DNA from: Phyllobacterium sp. YR531
GTDB lineage: Bacteria > Pseudomonadota > Alphaproteobacteria > Rhizobiales > Rhizobiaceae
NCBI RefSeq assembly: GCF_000282595.1
Contig: NZ_AKIZ01000018.1
Coordinates: 62,001-126,000 of the forward strand
DNA: 64,000 nucleotides
Reading direction: 5' to 3'
Both the position numbers and the translations under genes were made by a program. Shown one piece after another: positions 1 through 7,288 of this stretch (position 1 is the stretch's first letter; every line of letters starts with the position of its first letter). Below the pieces are notes generated by a model, which was not told where the DNA came from, did not search any database, and saw only the letters and a list, made by a program, of their open reading frames with translations.

Positions 1-100
1 CGAGGCCCACAAGGCGGATGATATCCTTCAAGCTTTTGAGGATGTTGTCCGCCACATAGGTGACAGAATGGGTATAGGTGTTAACGGCGACGTTGGTCAT
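1..100 (-). CDS. cap7: HORMA-domain protein of a type III CBASS system (5' end only)
   Basis: Only the first 33 codons are in the window and the gene runs off the left edge. The N-terminus ([18 protein letters not shown], followed by [10 protein letters not shown]) resembles the start of the bacterial HORMA family found in CBASS operons, by recall of the family. In such systems the HORMA protein binds a peptide closure motif, activates the CD-NTase, and is unfolded by Trip13. The start codon overlaps the upstream stop codon (ATGA, 97-100), so translation is probably coupled to the preceding gene. The neighbouring Trip13-like ATPase strongly supports the call. The CD-NTase and effector expected next are outside the window, so the system type is inferred. 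Confidence 0.75.
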   Translation of the reverse strand, partial: MTNVAVNTYTHSVTYVADNILKSLKDIIRLVGL

Positions 101-573
101 GAGCCCAGAAACCCTTTCGGATCAAACACAAGGGTCTGTGATTTCGTGGTCGCTGCCTCGTCGGCGCTCGAGACAGCCGCGTCGAGATCGCGCGCCGTAA
201 TCCGGGTGCTGTGTTTCTTGAGCGCGCCCTGAACCCAGGCGAGATCATCCGCCAGGCAAGGCAGCGAAACCCGCCAGTCCCCTTTCAGCGGGTCAAAGCC
301 AAGGGCGTCTTCGTTGGCGTCGGAGCCCTCGATGGCGTCATCGTCATAGAGGCAATAAATGCGCGTGCGCGGACCATCGCAGGTTACTGTGATGGCGGCA
401 CCCTTGGGCGCCTGATCGGCGATCACACTGGCGGCGACACCGGTGACGGCAAGAAGCTCCGTCCGTGCATCACCGGTTTTGCCCTGGGTCAACAGATCGA
501 CTATCGCCGTCCAGGTCCTTGAGGCTTCACGTTCCGGCGTGCTCTTGAATGTACGGCTGGCGACGGTGCTCAT
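97..573 (-). CDS. Small CBASS accessory protein, possible second HORMA protein (Cap8/HORMA3-like)
   Basis: A 158-residue protein sits between the Trip13-like ATPase and the HORMA gene. Its start overlaps the ATPase stop (ATGA) and its own stop overlaps the HORMA start, so three genes are translationally coupled. It begins [20 protein letters not shown] and ends in a short segment with [11 protein letters not shown]. It has no membrane segment or catalytic motif that I recognise. Some type III CBASS operons carry two HORMA proteins, one strongly diverged. Position and size fit that role, but this is inference from context. The ATG at 573 is preferred over the longer upstream-extended frame because of the tight overlap. 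Confidence 0.6.
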   Translation of the reverse strand: MSTVASRTFKSTPEREASRTWTAIVDLLTQGKTGDARTELLAVTGVAASVIADQAPKGAAITVTCDGPRTRIYCLYDDDAIEGSDANEDALGFDPLKGDWRVSLPCLADDLAWVQGALKKHSTRITARDLDAAVSSADEAATTKSQTLVFDPKGFLGS

Positions 574-1493
574 GACGCCTTGCCTCCCGACATACGGCCC
601 GCCTTGGCGGCGCGCGCCGCGGCAAACAGATCTTCGACCGTCATGCGTTCGGGATTCATGGCCGTTTGCGGGCTGCTGGCCAAGGCGTTGGCCACCATCT
701 TGCGGATGGCGCGTCCGTCGAGCCCGACGCATTCGGCCGCGCAGCGGTCGAATCCCTGGGAGGCGGGCAGTTTCGCGATGGCCGGATAGGTCTTGCCGAG
801 GCCGGTCAGGCAGTCCTTCAGGATAAGCCCGCAAGCTTCACGATCAGGCAGCGGCACATGGACGACCAGGTCACAGCGCGAGGTGAAGGCCGCATCGACC
901 GCCTGGGGAAAGTTGCTGGTGGCAAGGAACAACAGGTTCGGATGCCGCTCGGCCAGCGCATCGAGTTGAACGAGTACGGCATCGGTCGCGCGGTGGATAT
1001 CGATCGGATTGGCCTCCAGGCTCATTTTTGACCGGTCGGCGGCAAGCGTCTCGACTTCATCGAGAAGCACAATCGTCGGTCCCGCGGCGGCGGCTTCGGC
1101 TATCGACTGTGAAAACAGCTCCGATACCGCACGCTGGGTCTTGCCCATCGCCGAACTGGTAAGAGCGTGCGGCTCGACCTCGAGCAGGCGGAACCCGCCG
1201 CCCGGAAATGTCTCGGCGGTACGATGCGCCAACCCGCGAGCAAGCGAGGTCTTGCCGGTCCCGGGCGGTCCGACCAGCAGAATGACGCCGTGGAGCGGAA
1301 TGACGCTGCGGTCGACCTTGCCGCGCATCGTGAAGTTCAGCATCGCCTGCGAGAGGAGCTGGGCCTTCAGGCGCTCGTCCAGGATGATCGAATTCCAGAG
1401 CGCTCCGAGCGTGGGATCGGGAAGCCGGCGTGCGCGCTGGATGCCCTTAGGTTGATTGAAATCCTCGTTCTGCACCGCCGTCAGCTTCTGCAT
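570..1493 (-). CDS. cap6: Trip13/Pch2-like AAA+ ATPase of CBASS
   Basis: A 307-residue AAA+ ATPase. Visible motifs are Walker A GPPGTGKT (residues 75-82), Walker B IVLLDE (141-146), sensor-1 ATSN (191-194) and an SRCD arginine-finger region (205-208). The layout matches Trip13/Pch2, which remodels closed HORMA proteins back to the open state and so switches off the CD-NTase. The start MQKLTAVQNE at 1493 is chosen over an 89-residue upstream extension, which reads as low-complexity arginine/proline sequence, lacks family character and would overlap the DUF2188 gene. It is first in a coupled run ATPase, small protein, HORMA. Size is typical of the bacterial family. Confidence 0.88.
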   Translation of the reverse strand: MQKLTAVQNEDFNQPKGIQRARRLPDPTLGALWNSIILDERLKAQLLSQAMLNFTMRGKVDRSVIPLHGVILLVGPPGTGKTSLARGLAHRTAETFPGGGFRLLEVEPHALTSSAMGKTQRAVSELFSQSIAEAAAAGPTIVLLDEVETLAADRSKMSLEANPIDIHRATDAVLVQLDALAERHPNLLFLATSNFPQAVDAAFTSRCDLVVHVPLPDREACGLILKDCLTGLGKTYPAIAKLPASQGFDRCAAECVGLDGRAIRKMVANALASSPQTAMNPERMTVEDLFAAARAAKAGRMSGGKAS

Positions 1494-1576
1494 CTTGATC
1501 GTCCTCGCTTCGCCTAGCTGGCGGGTTGAATGCGAAAATGGGGAGAGCCGCGCCCGGGCGGGCGCGGCCGCTAGAC

Positions 1577-1798
1577 TCATCCCTTCGGAGGGAAGGGATC
1601 GTTGCCGTAGGAATTGGCGTCCCGAATACGGCCATCGGGGCGGTGGATCACCACCTCGCCACGTTCGCGGATCGCGGTATTGCGCGCCGCTTCGGTAGCC
1701 TCCGCCTGGGTGCCGTGGGTCGATCCAACGCGGGAAGCTCCTTCTCGGCGCGTCGCCCAACCGGAATCGTGGGGAACGACATGGATGCGTTTTGACAT
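1577..1798 (-). CDS. DUF2188 family small protein
   Basis: A 73-residue basic protein with the DUF2188 pattern: VVPHDSGWATRREGASR near the start, a TQAEATEAAR helix, a GEVVIHRPDGRI strand and the ending SYGNDPFPPKG. The family is common in bacteria and of unknown function. The gene lies 83 bp upstream of the Trip13-like ATPase on the same strand. It is therefore probably the first gene transcribed from the divergent promoter region at 1799-1962, possibly co-transcribed with the CBASS genes. Whether it takes part in defence is not shown by the sequence. Confidence 0.75.
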   Translation of the reverse strand: MSKRIHVVPHDSGWATRREGASRVGSTHGTQAEATEAARNTAIRERGEVVIHRPDGRIRDANSYGNDPFPPKG

Positions 1799-1962
1799 TC
1801 CGAATTCCTTTCAGTTAGCCGCCGGCCGAATTCGACATTCACCGACGGTTAACTAATTTCATGGCGCTGGATTGTTGTCAATAAGCACAAATGAAATGAT
1901 ATTAATAAGCACAAAATGTTTGCGTCGTTGACATCGCGCGGTGCGGAGAGCAAACATCAGTC
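1799..1962. promoter_or_regulatory. Divergent promoter/operator region with two direct repeats
   Basis: AT-rich intergenic region between the DUF2188/CBASS genes (minus) and the XRE regulator (plus). It holds two identical copies of AATAAGCACAAA at 1880-1891 and 1904-1915, exactly 24 bp apart and hence on nearly the same face of the helix. This suits paired binding by an autoregulating HTH protein such as the adjacent XRE regulator. The repeats are seen directly; the operator role is inferred. Confidence 0.6.
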
Positions 1963-2316
1963 ATGTCAGACGAGTCGATCTATGTAGCGTTTGGGCGGCT
2001 TGTGGCCGCGAGACGAAAGACACTTGAACTCACCCAGGCCGAGTTGGCGGCTAGGGTGGGCATGTCGCGTGCGTCAGTGGCAAACATTGAGAGCGGCCGG
2101 CAGAACGTGTTGCTGCATCACGTCTACGGTCTCGCGTCGGCATTGGAATTTTCAAAGCCCGCCGATTTGCTGCCCGCCGCGCCAAAACCCCAGCCCCGGG
2201 AGGACTTGCAGATGATTTTGTCAGACGAAACCGTAACCGCTCGCGGCAAGGCGCAAATCAATGATCTGATCGCAGATGCGCTTGCACGCCATGGTTCCGG
2301 AAGGACCGGGTTGTGA
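1963..2316 (+). CDS. capH: XRE-family repressor, CapH-like CBASS regulator
   Basis: A 117-residue protein with an N-terminal helix-turn-helix (RKTLELTQAELAARVGMSRA, continuing ASVANIESGR; about residues 16-50) and a short C-terminal tail. It is divergent from the CBASS operon and overlaps the next gene, an ImmA/IrrE peptidase (GTGA junction at 2313). HTH/ImmA pairs beside CBASS operons are known as CapH-CapP: CapH represses the operon until CapP cleaves it after DNA damage. The HTH domain is seen; the CapH role is inferred from context. The direct repeats just upstream are its most likely operator. Generic phage-type XRE/ImmA pairs are the alternative. Confidence 0.75.
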   Translation: MSDESIYVAFGRLVAARRKTLELTQAELAARVGMSRASVANIESGRQNVLLHHVYGLASALEFSKPADLLPAAPKPQPREDLQMILSDETVTARGKAQINDLIADALARHGSGRTGL

Positions 2317-2834
2317 CTGCCAAACCCGAAATGGCGCGAGAGGCCGCTCGCACGATTTTACGGGAATTCGGAGTGAAGGGAGCCCCGGTTCCCATTGAGC
2401 GCATTATCAAGGCTAGGAACGTGGTGCTTCAATACGCGCCGCTGGAGGATGATCTCTCCGGCATGGCGTTCATAAAGGAAGGTATCGGTATCATCGGCGT
2501 GAACGCCTTGCATCACCCGAACCGGCAACGGTTTACGGCCGCACATGAACTTGGACATCATGTGTTGCATGCTGCGGATATCCAGAAGGCCGTGCATGTG
2601 GACAAGGGGTTTCGGGTTTTGTTGCGCGACGATGTGTCGTCCCAGGGCATTGACCCTCTGGAGATCGAGGCCAACGCATTTGCTTCGGAGCTACTTATGC
2701 CGCGAGAATTCCTTGCAAGTGCGCTGGACGCAAGTGGATTGGACATGGAGGATGACGCGGGGATCGAGGTGCTGGCCAAGAAATTCCGCGTGAGTGCGTC
2801 GGCCATGCGGTTCCGCCTGGCTGGAAATTTCTAG
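2313..2834 (+). CDS. capP: ImmA/IrrE metallopeptidase, CapP-like CBASS regulator
   Basis: A 173-residue zinc metallopeptidase. The HELGH motif is at residues 78-82 (AAHELGHHVLH) and a second conserved block, EIEANAFASELLMP (117-130), supplies the third ligand typical of ImmA/IrrE. The gene starts with GTG at 2313, overlapping the stop of the XRE gene. In known CapH-CapP pairs the peptidase is switched on by single-stranded DNA and cleaves the repressor, inducing CBASS. Here it sits between the regulator and an exonuclease I homologue in one operon. The peptidase family is certain; the CBASS-control role is inferred. Confidence 0.78.
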   Translation: MTAKPEMAREAARTILREFGVKGAPVPIERIIKARNVVLQYAPLEDDLSGMAFIKEGIGIIGVNALHHPNRQRFTAAHELGHHVLHAADIQKAVHVDKGFRVLLRDDVSSQGIDPLEIEANAFASELLMPREFLASALDASGLDMEDDAGIEVLAKKFRVSASAMRFRLAGNF

Positions 2835-2848
2835 GGTAGGGGATGTGA

Positions 2849-4270
2849 ATGGGCTTCGTATTCTTCGACACGGAGACGACGGGGCTCAGGCACGGCTTCG
2901 ACCAGATAGTGCATTTCGCGGCTATCCGCACAGATAACGACCTCAACGAGACTGATCGATTTGAGGTGCGTTCGCGCCTTTTGCCGCACGTTGTTCCCCA
3001 CCCTTCGGCACTGCTAACAAACCGGCTGCCGATTGAGCGGCTCACTGATAGTACGCTCCCATCTCACTACGACATGGTCAGAGCCGTTCAGCGAACGTTA
3101 CTGACCTGGTCTCCTTCTATTTTTGTAGGGTACAATTCCATCCGTTTTGATGAGGAGATGCTGAGGCATGCATTGTTTCAGACGCTTCACCCGGCGTATC
3201 TCACCAGCAACAACGGCAACTGCCGTGCTGACGCATTGGGCTTAATGATGGCGGCCGCGACTCTGTCGCCGGCTTGCTTGCTGGTTCCCCTCGGACCGGA
3301 GGGGCGTCCAATTTTCCGCCTGGATCACCTTGCATCGGCAAATGACCTGACACACGATCAAGCTCACGATGCCATGGCCGATGTTGCTGCGACGCTTGGT
3401 CTCTGCAGATTGGTGCGAGAACGCGCTCCTGAACTGTGGCAGCGTTTCATTCGTTTCTCGAAGAAGGCGACTGTTGGCGATTTTGTTGAGTCCGAGGACG
3501 GTTTTTTCCTCACAGAGTTTTTCAGCAACCAGGCGTATCACGCGCCCGTCGTATGCCTCGGCCCCGACCCGGATCAGCCCAACGGCCGGTTATGCTTACG
3601 GCTGGACGTGCCTCCTGAAGAGCTTGCCGCAATGTCCGACGAGGCATTGCAGGTATATTTGGCGGCAAAGCCGAGTCCAGTCCGCCGACTCAGGATCAAC
3701 GCCTCGCCAACACTGACGGCTTTCTATGATGCTCCTGACTTAATGCTGAATGGTGCCGACATCGATGAATTGGAAGATCGTGCTCGTCGTCTTAAGGAGG
3801 ATGCTGCATTCCGCTCCCGAATTATATCGCTTTACGCATCGGTACGAGAGCCCTACGCACCATCCCTACATGTAGAAGGGCAGATCTATGACGGCTTTGT
3901 CGGACCTGACGACCAACGTCGCATAGCAGACTTCCATGACGTGAGTTGGTCGGAAGCCCTTTCCATTGTTCGAGACCTGGACGATGAGCGCCTTCGAATA
4001 TTTGGCCGTCGATTGATTTATTTCGGTGGACGTTCGGTCTTGCCGAATGAACTAAGGCTTGTCGTCGAGCGCGACCTAACAGACCGGCTAGTTGACAGCG
4101 CTGCAGGTAATTTCACGCTACAGCAAGCGCTTGAAGAGACGGAAAAACTCTCGAATGGCGATGGGGTTGATGCCGATGGCATTTTGCCCGGTTACCGTAC
4201 TTATCTTATCGATCGAATTAGTCGCGTGACAGAGTTCCGCGCCAAAGAATTTGCGGCGGAGATAGGTTAG
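2849..4270 (+). CDS. Exonuclease I (SbcB-like) DEDDh 3'-5' exonuclease
   Basis: A 473-residue protein, very close to the length of E. coli exonuclease I. The DEDDh catalytic set is visible: DTE at residues 7-9, D101 in YNSIRFDEE, and H173/D178 in HDAMADV. Other ExoI blocks are present (HFAAIRTD; RLDHLASANDL), and the C-terminal region is full length. ExoI degrades single-stranded DNA from the 3' end. The gene starts 14 bp after the CapP-like gene and is probably co-transcribed. The base composition looks lower in GC than the conjugation genes, suggesting separate acquisition. It could tune the ssDNA signal sensed by CapP, act as an extra effector, or be unrelated cargo. Confidence 0.85.
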   Translation: MGFVFFDTETTGLRHGFDQIVHFAAIRTDNDLNETDRFEVRSRLLPHVVPHPSALLTNRLPIERLTDSTLPSHYDMVRAVQRTLLTWSPSIFVGYNSIRFDEEMLRHALFQTLHPAYLTSNNGNCRADALGLMMAAATLSPACLLVPLGPEGRPIFRLDHLASANDLTHDQAHDAMADVAATLGLCRLVRERAPELWQRFIRFSKKATVGDFVESEDGFFLTEFFSNQAYHAPVVCLGPDPDQPNGRLCLRLDVPPEELAAMSDEALQVYLAAKPSPVRRLRINASPTLTAFYDAPDLMLNGADIDELEDRARRLKEDAAFRSRIISLYASVREPYAPSLHVEGQIYDGFVGPDDQRRIADFHDVSWSEALSIVRDLDDERLRIFGRRLIYFGGRSVLPNELRLVVERDLTDRLVDSAAGNFTLQQALEETEKLSNGDGVDADGILPGYRTYLIDRISRVTEFRAKEFAAEIG

Positions 4271-4274
4271 ATTA

Positions 4275-4341
4275 TGCCAGTCATGGGTATGCTGGCACGT
4301 ATGCAATTATCTCTTAAAAAATCATTTAAGATATTGTTTTT
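4275..4341 (+). terminator. Two stem-loops after the exonuclease gene, probable terminator
   Basis: TGCCAG/CTGGCA pairs across 11 nt (4275-4297). TCTTAAA/TTTAAGA pairs across 6 nt (4312-4331) and is followed shortly by a run of five T (4337-4341). Position just after the stop codon fits a rho-independent end to the XRE-ImmA-exonuclease operon, although the second stem is AT-rich and weak. Confidence 0.45.
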
Positions 4342-4628
4342 AATCAGCGAACTTCAGAAATCAGTTGAATCTGCTGTTTCGAGCAAAAGCTGGCAATTTA
4401 CTATCCCACTCCGATGAACACCCGCCACAGCAAAGTTATTGAAAACACTTCATTTCCGTGACTGGCCGGTACTATGCGTGCTTCAAGATGCCCGTGGGGT
4501 ATCGAGCGGGATTGTTGTGCACCATACTTGGCGTCTCGCTAAGAAGTTGATTCAGAAAGGATATTTTAGGCTAGGCTGCAATGAGGTGCCGGGGATTGGG
4601 ATCGGTTCATGATGTCGGACTGTGACCA

Positions 4629-4859
4629 TCACGCCTGATCACCCCTATGACCGTTAGGTCCATTTGGCGCACGGCATTGCACCCTATTCTTTTCATCCCA
4701 CGCATCAAGTTCATCGAGTGGGTAGAGGACAGCCTTTCCAATTTTAACGAAGGACGGGCCGAGCCGCATCGCGCGCCAATTTCGAAGCGTCCCAACCGAA
4801 ACTCCACCTCGGTAGCGTTCAGCTACCTCGTCGGGTGTGAGGAATTTGCTATCTGCCAT
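4629..4859 (-). CDS. Small helix-turn-helix protein, excisionase/AlpA-like
   Basis: A 76-residue protein containing a MerR/AlpA-type winged HTH: FLTPDEVAERYRGGVSVGTL, then RNWRAMRLGPSFVKIGKAVL and a YPLDELDAW ending. The start at 4859 has a good ribosome site (AAGGAGG 6 nt upstream); the longer open frame upstream has no family character. Such proteins act as excisionase-like or regulatory DNA-binding factors on mobile elements. It stands alone between the CBASS locus and the metabolic block and may be a leftover of a mobile-element boundary. Confidence 0.7.
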   Translation of the reverse strand: MADSKFLTPDEVAERYRGGVSVGTLRNWRAMRLGPSFVKIGKAVLYPLDELDAWDEKNRVQCRAPNGPNGHRGDQA

Positions 4860-5634
4860 TCCGGCCTCCTTTCGCAGCACGACCCAGGCCGAGTCGCCGT
4901 TTAGTTGTCCTGATCGTTGCGATGCTCGGACGAGGCGCGCACTGGCTTGTTCGCTGCCCGGTGCCTCACGCATCCGCAGGGAGATACATGCTGCGTAATT
5001 TACCGTCGCGAAAGATGGCCACGTCGGATGTCGAAGAAACGGATACCATAGGCGGCACATAGGAGGGTTTGGATGCACGGCGTTCGTCGAACACCTCGAC
5101 GTTGAAGGAAGGGGTAGCGGTCAGATCTCTGCAGCAGGCCCAAGGGCGGGGCTGAATGAAACTGCGAACTTTGAGTCGCCGATTCCCCTCAAACCTACAC
5201 CAGAGCCCTCTAAGCGGATTCGCAAGCGTGATCGCGACCGCGCAGAGCGATTCGACTGGCGGGTGGTCCCAAGCCAACCCTGAGAGAACGCGCGGTCGCC
5301 CTCGCCTTGGAGAAGGGTGAAGTTCGAACAAAAGACCTGACGGACATCGGCGTTCATCGTTGCTACCTTGCCCGCATGGTCGCCGAGGGTTTGCTCATTA
5401 AGGCGGGCTACGGCCGCTATCGGGCTGCACTCCAAAGAGCCGCCTGAGCATGGTATGAAAAGCGCGCAGTGGTGCAAGACACTGCTGCGAGCCTTCGTAG
5501 GATTAAGTGCTCCGGCGCAGAAAAAGGCGAGGTTGTCGATCGGCCGCTAAACTCTGATACAGCGTGATCCTCGCTCGGTGGCGAATCGATCCGTACTGCG
5601 GAAGCCCAAGCCGCCGCCGGTCTGGAAAGACTAT
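4860..5634. other. Degenerate region without an intact gene
   Basis: About 775 bp with no convincing complete gene. Several short frames carry protein-like composition and are then broken, including an AbiEi-like fragment (entered separately) and, just before it, a frame reading NFESPIPLKPTPEP then RIRKRDRDRAERFDW that stops near 5280. The pattern suggests decayed genes, typical of an insertion junction. Confidence 0.4.
5280..5447 (+). pseudogene. Remnant resembling the N-terminal HTH of an AbiEi-type antitoxin
   Basis: Reading from 5280 the frame gives LRERAVALALEKGEVRTKDL, then TDIGVHRCYLARMVAEGLL and IKAGYGRYRA, followed by a stop. This resembles the wing-HTH that opens type IV toxin-antitoxin AbiEi family antitoxins. 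No ATG or GTG start is in frame upstream before a stop at 5229, there is no C-terminal domain, and no AbiEii-like toxin follows. It is most likely a decayed fragment. The alternative is a short HTH protein using a non-standard start. Confidence 0.4.
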
Positions 5635-6063
5635 TCAGTCGATGCGGCGTGCGGCAGCCACAGCGGCGGTGTTCTCGTAAACCTGTCCGCTGACGATCTT
5701 TCCGTTGCGCATATCGAATCGGGCTAGGAAATCACTATCGGCGATCCTCGCGGTTTCGCGGTGTCGCAAGCGGAAATGACCCTCGACGAAGACCTGGCTG
5801 CCGGCGTCGGTGAATCGCGTGGTCTCGTACGCAAGCAGCTCGTACTCTGAGAAGAGAAGAGTGGTCAGGCGTCGATACCCCTCGCGGCCCTTATGCTCAT
5901 AGCCTGCCCACGGTATGGCGGCGCGCAGTTCGTCGTTGTACGCGCTGGAGACCACGAACCGGAAATCGGGGTGCACGTAGTCGCAAAAGGCGTCGTCCAG
6001 ATCGCCGCAGTGCTGCGTGCTGAAAAAGCCCTTGGCGGCGATGATGTTTGGCGTGTCGGGCAT
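5635..6063 (-). CDS. NTF2-like (SnoaL-type) protein
   Basis: A 142-residue protein with the alpha+beta barrel pattern of the NTF2/SnoaL superfamily: AAKGFFSTQHCGDLDDAFCD, then HPDFRFVV, a WAGYEHKGREGY segment and a C-terminal strand set with RFDMRNGKIV. Such proteins are small isomerases, cyclases or ligand-binding domains, so the substrate cannot be predicted. It is divergent from the LysR gene at 6300 across 236 bp and may be its target. A second NTF2-like gene occurs at 9669. Confidence 0.75.
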   Translation of the reverse strand: MPDTPNIIAAKGFFSTQHCGDLDDAFCDYVHPDFRFVVSSAYNDELRAAIPWAGYEHKGREGYRRLTTLLFSEYELLAYETTRFTDAGSQVFVEGHFRLRHRETARIADSDFLARFDMRNGKIVSGQVYENTAAVAAARRID

Positions 6064-6299
6064 GGTGTCAGCGCCTTTGTATCATCACGGATTGTCCGGT
6101 GGTCAGGCGTCCGGCTTGGCTACGACGCGCATGACAGTGCCGATAGAGGATGCCGTCGAACCCCTCGCTGCGCATCTTCGCCGCCATCTGGATGCTCGTC
6201 CTCAAGCTGGTTTGTATCTGCGGCTCGTCGCCGCCTATGACATAGAATGACAGTTGTTTGAGCATTGATAATTCTGGCAAAAAATGACAGACTGTTGTA

Positions 6300-7208
6300 A
6301 TGACGACAACAATCGATTTCCTGGAGATGCAGGCCTTTATCGCCGTGGTGACCGAAGGGTCTTTCACCGCAGCCGCGGAACGCCTCGAAACGGATAAGGC
6401 GCGGGTGAGCCGCATTGTGCGGCGAATGGAAGAGAAACTCGGCGCGCGACTTTTGAACCGGTCTACGCGACATCTTAGCGTGACGGAGGTAGGGCGTGAC
6501 TATTTCGAGCGTGCTTCATCGATCCTCGCGGCTGCCGAAGCCGCTGAATCCGCTGTCGCGCAACGGACACAAGAACCGAAGGGCCGCCTGAAAATAACGG
6601 CTGGGGCTGAATTTGGAACGATGCGGGTCGATGGCTGGATTGCTGCATTCTTGCGTGAGTGGCCGAAGGTCACAGTAGAAACGGAATACACAAACCGTCT
6701 CGTCGATATCATCCATGAAGGTGTCGATGTGGCGATTCGGATCGGTCCGTTGGAGGATTCGGAGCTTTCAGCTCGCAGGTTGGGAGAATTGACCTACGGT
6801 TTGTATGCTTCACCCGAGTATCTGAGGAGCGCAGCGCCTATCCACACGGTCGACGATCTGAAGCGGCACGATCTCATCATGCATGCGCCGCGAGGCCGTC
6901 CGGGCTGGACGTTGGTGAATGGAGAGAAGACGGAGAAGGTGTGGCACGCACCACGTTGCGCCCTTGATAACACCATGGCCGCCAGAAACATGGCGCTGTC
7001 GGGATTGGGGATCGTGCAGCTTCCAAGATACATGGCTGAGCCGCATGTGGCCGAAGGCGGTCTTGCCGGCGTCTTGCCGGGTTGGGCGCGTATCCCCGTG
7101 CCCGTCCACGCTGTCTTTGCTTCGACGCGCTATATGGACCCAAAGGTGCGGGGGTTTGTCGACGTCTGCCGCGATGGCTTCAGGAGTGATGTCGAAGGCT
7201 TGAGTTGA
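6300..7208 (+). CDS. LysR-family transcriptional regulator (copy 1 of a duplicated pair)
   Basis: A 302-residue LysR regulator. The N-terminal winged HTH (about residues 1-62; SFTAAAERLETDKARVSRIV) is followed by a substrate-binding domain (about 92-295). By eye it is roughly four-fifths identical to the LysR at 10708 through the HTH and linker, so the two are recent paralogues. It lies divergent from an NTF2-like gene and convergent with an MFS exporter gene. LysR proteins usually control a divergent neighbour and themselves; the inducer is unknown. The start at 6300 is supported by alignment with the paralogue's MTSTIGF start. Confidence 0.9.
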   Translation: MTTTIDFLEMQAFIAVVTEGSFTAAAERLETDKARVSRIVRRMEEKLGARLLNRSTRHLSVTEVGRDYFERASSILAAAEAAESAVAQRTQEPKGRLKITAGAEFGTMRVDGWIAAFLREWPKVTVETEYTNRLVDIIHEGVDVAIRIGPLEDSELSARRLGELTYGLYASPEYLRSAAPIHTVDDLKRHDLIMHAPRGRPGWTLVNGEKTEKVWHAPRCALDNTMAARNMALSGLGIVQLPRYMAEPHVAEGGLAGVLPGWARIPVPVHAVFASTRYMDPKVRGFVDVCRDGFRSDVEGLS

Positions 7209-7288
7209 GGCGATCCGTTGCGCCCATGCTTCGGGCTCTGAAACCCCGGCGTTCATTCAGGCCACGCGCAAGTTCCACAAAGCATGAT

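Noticed and set aside
570-1760. Long N-terminal extension of the Trip13-like ATPase
   Set aside because: The first 89 codons are low-complexity and overlap the DUF2188 gene; the domain starts at the ATG at 1493.
6294-6310. GTTGT-N7-ACAAC dyad overlapping the start of LysR copy 1
   Set aside because: Resembles the operator candidates but lies across the start codon, and the same bases occur at the start of the paralogue as coding sequence for the shared N-terminus, so it is explained by protein homology.
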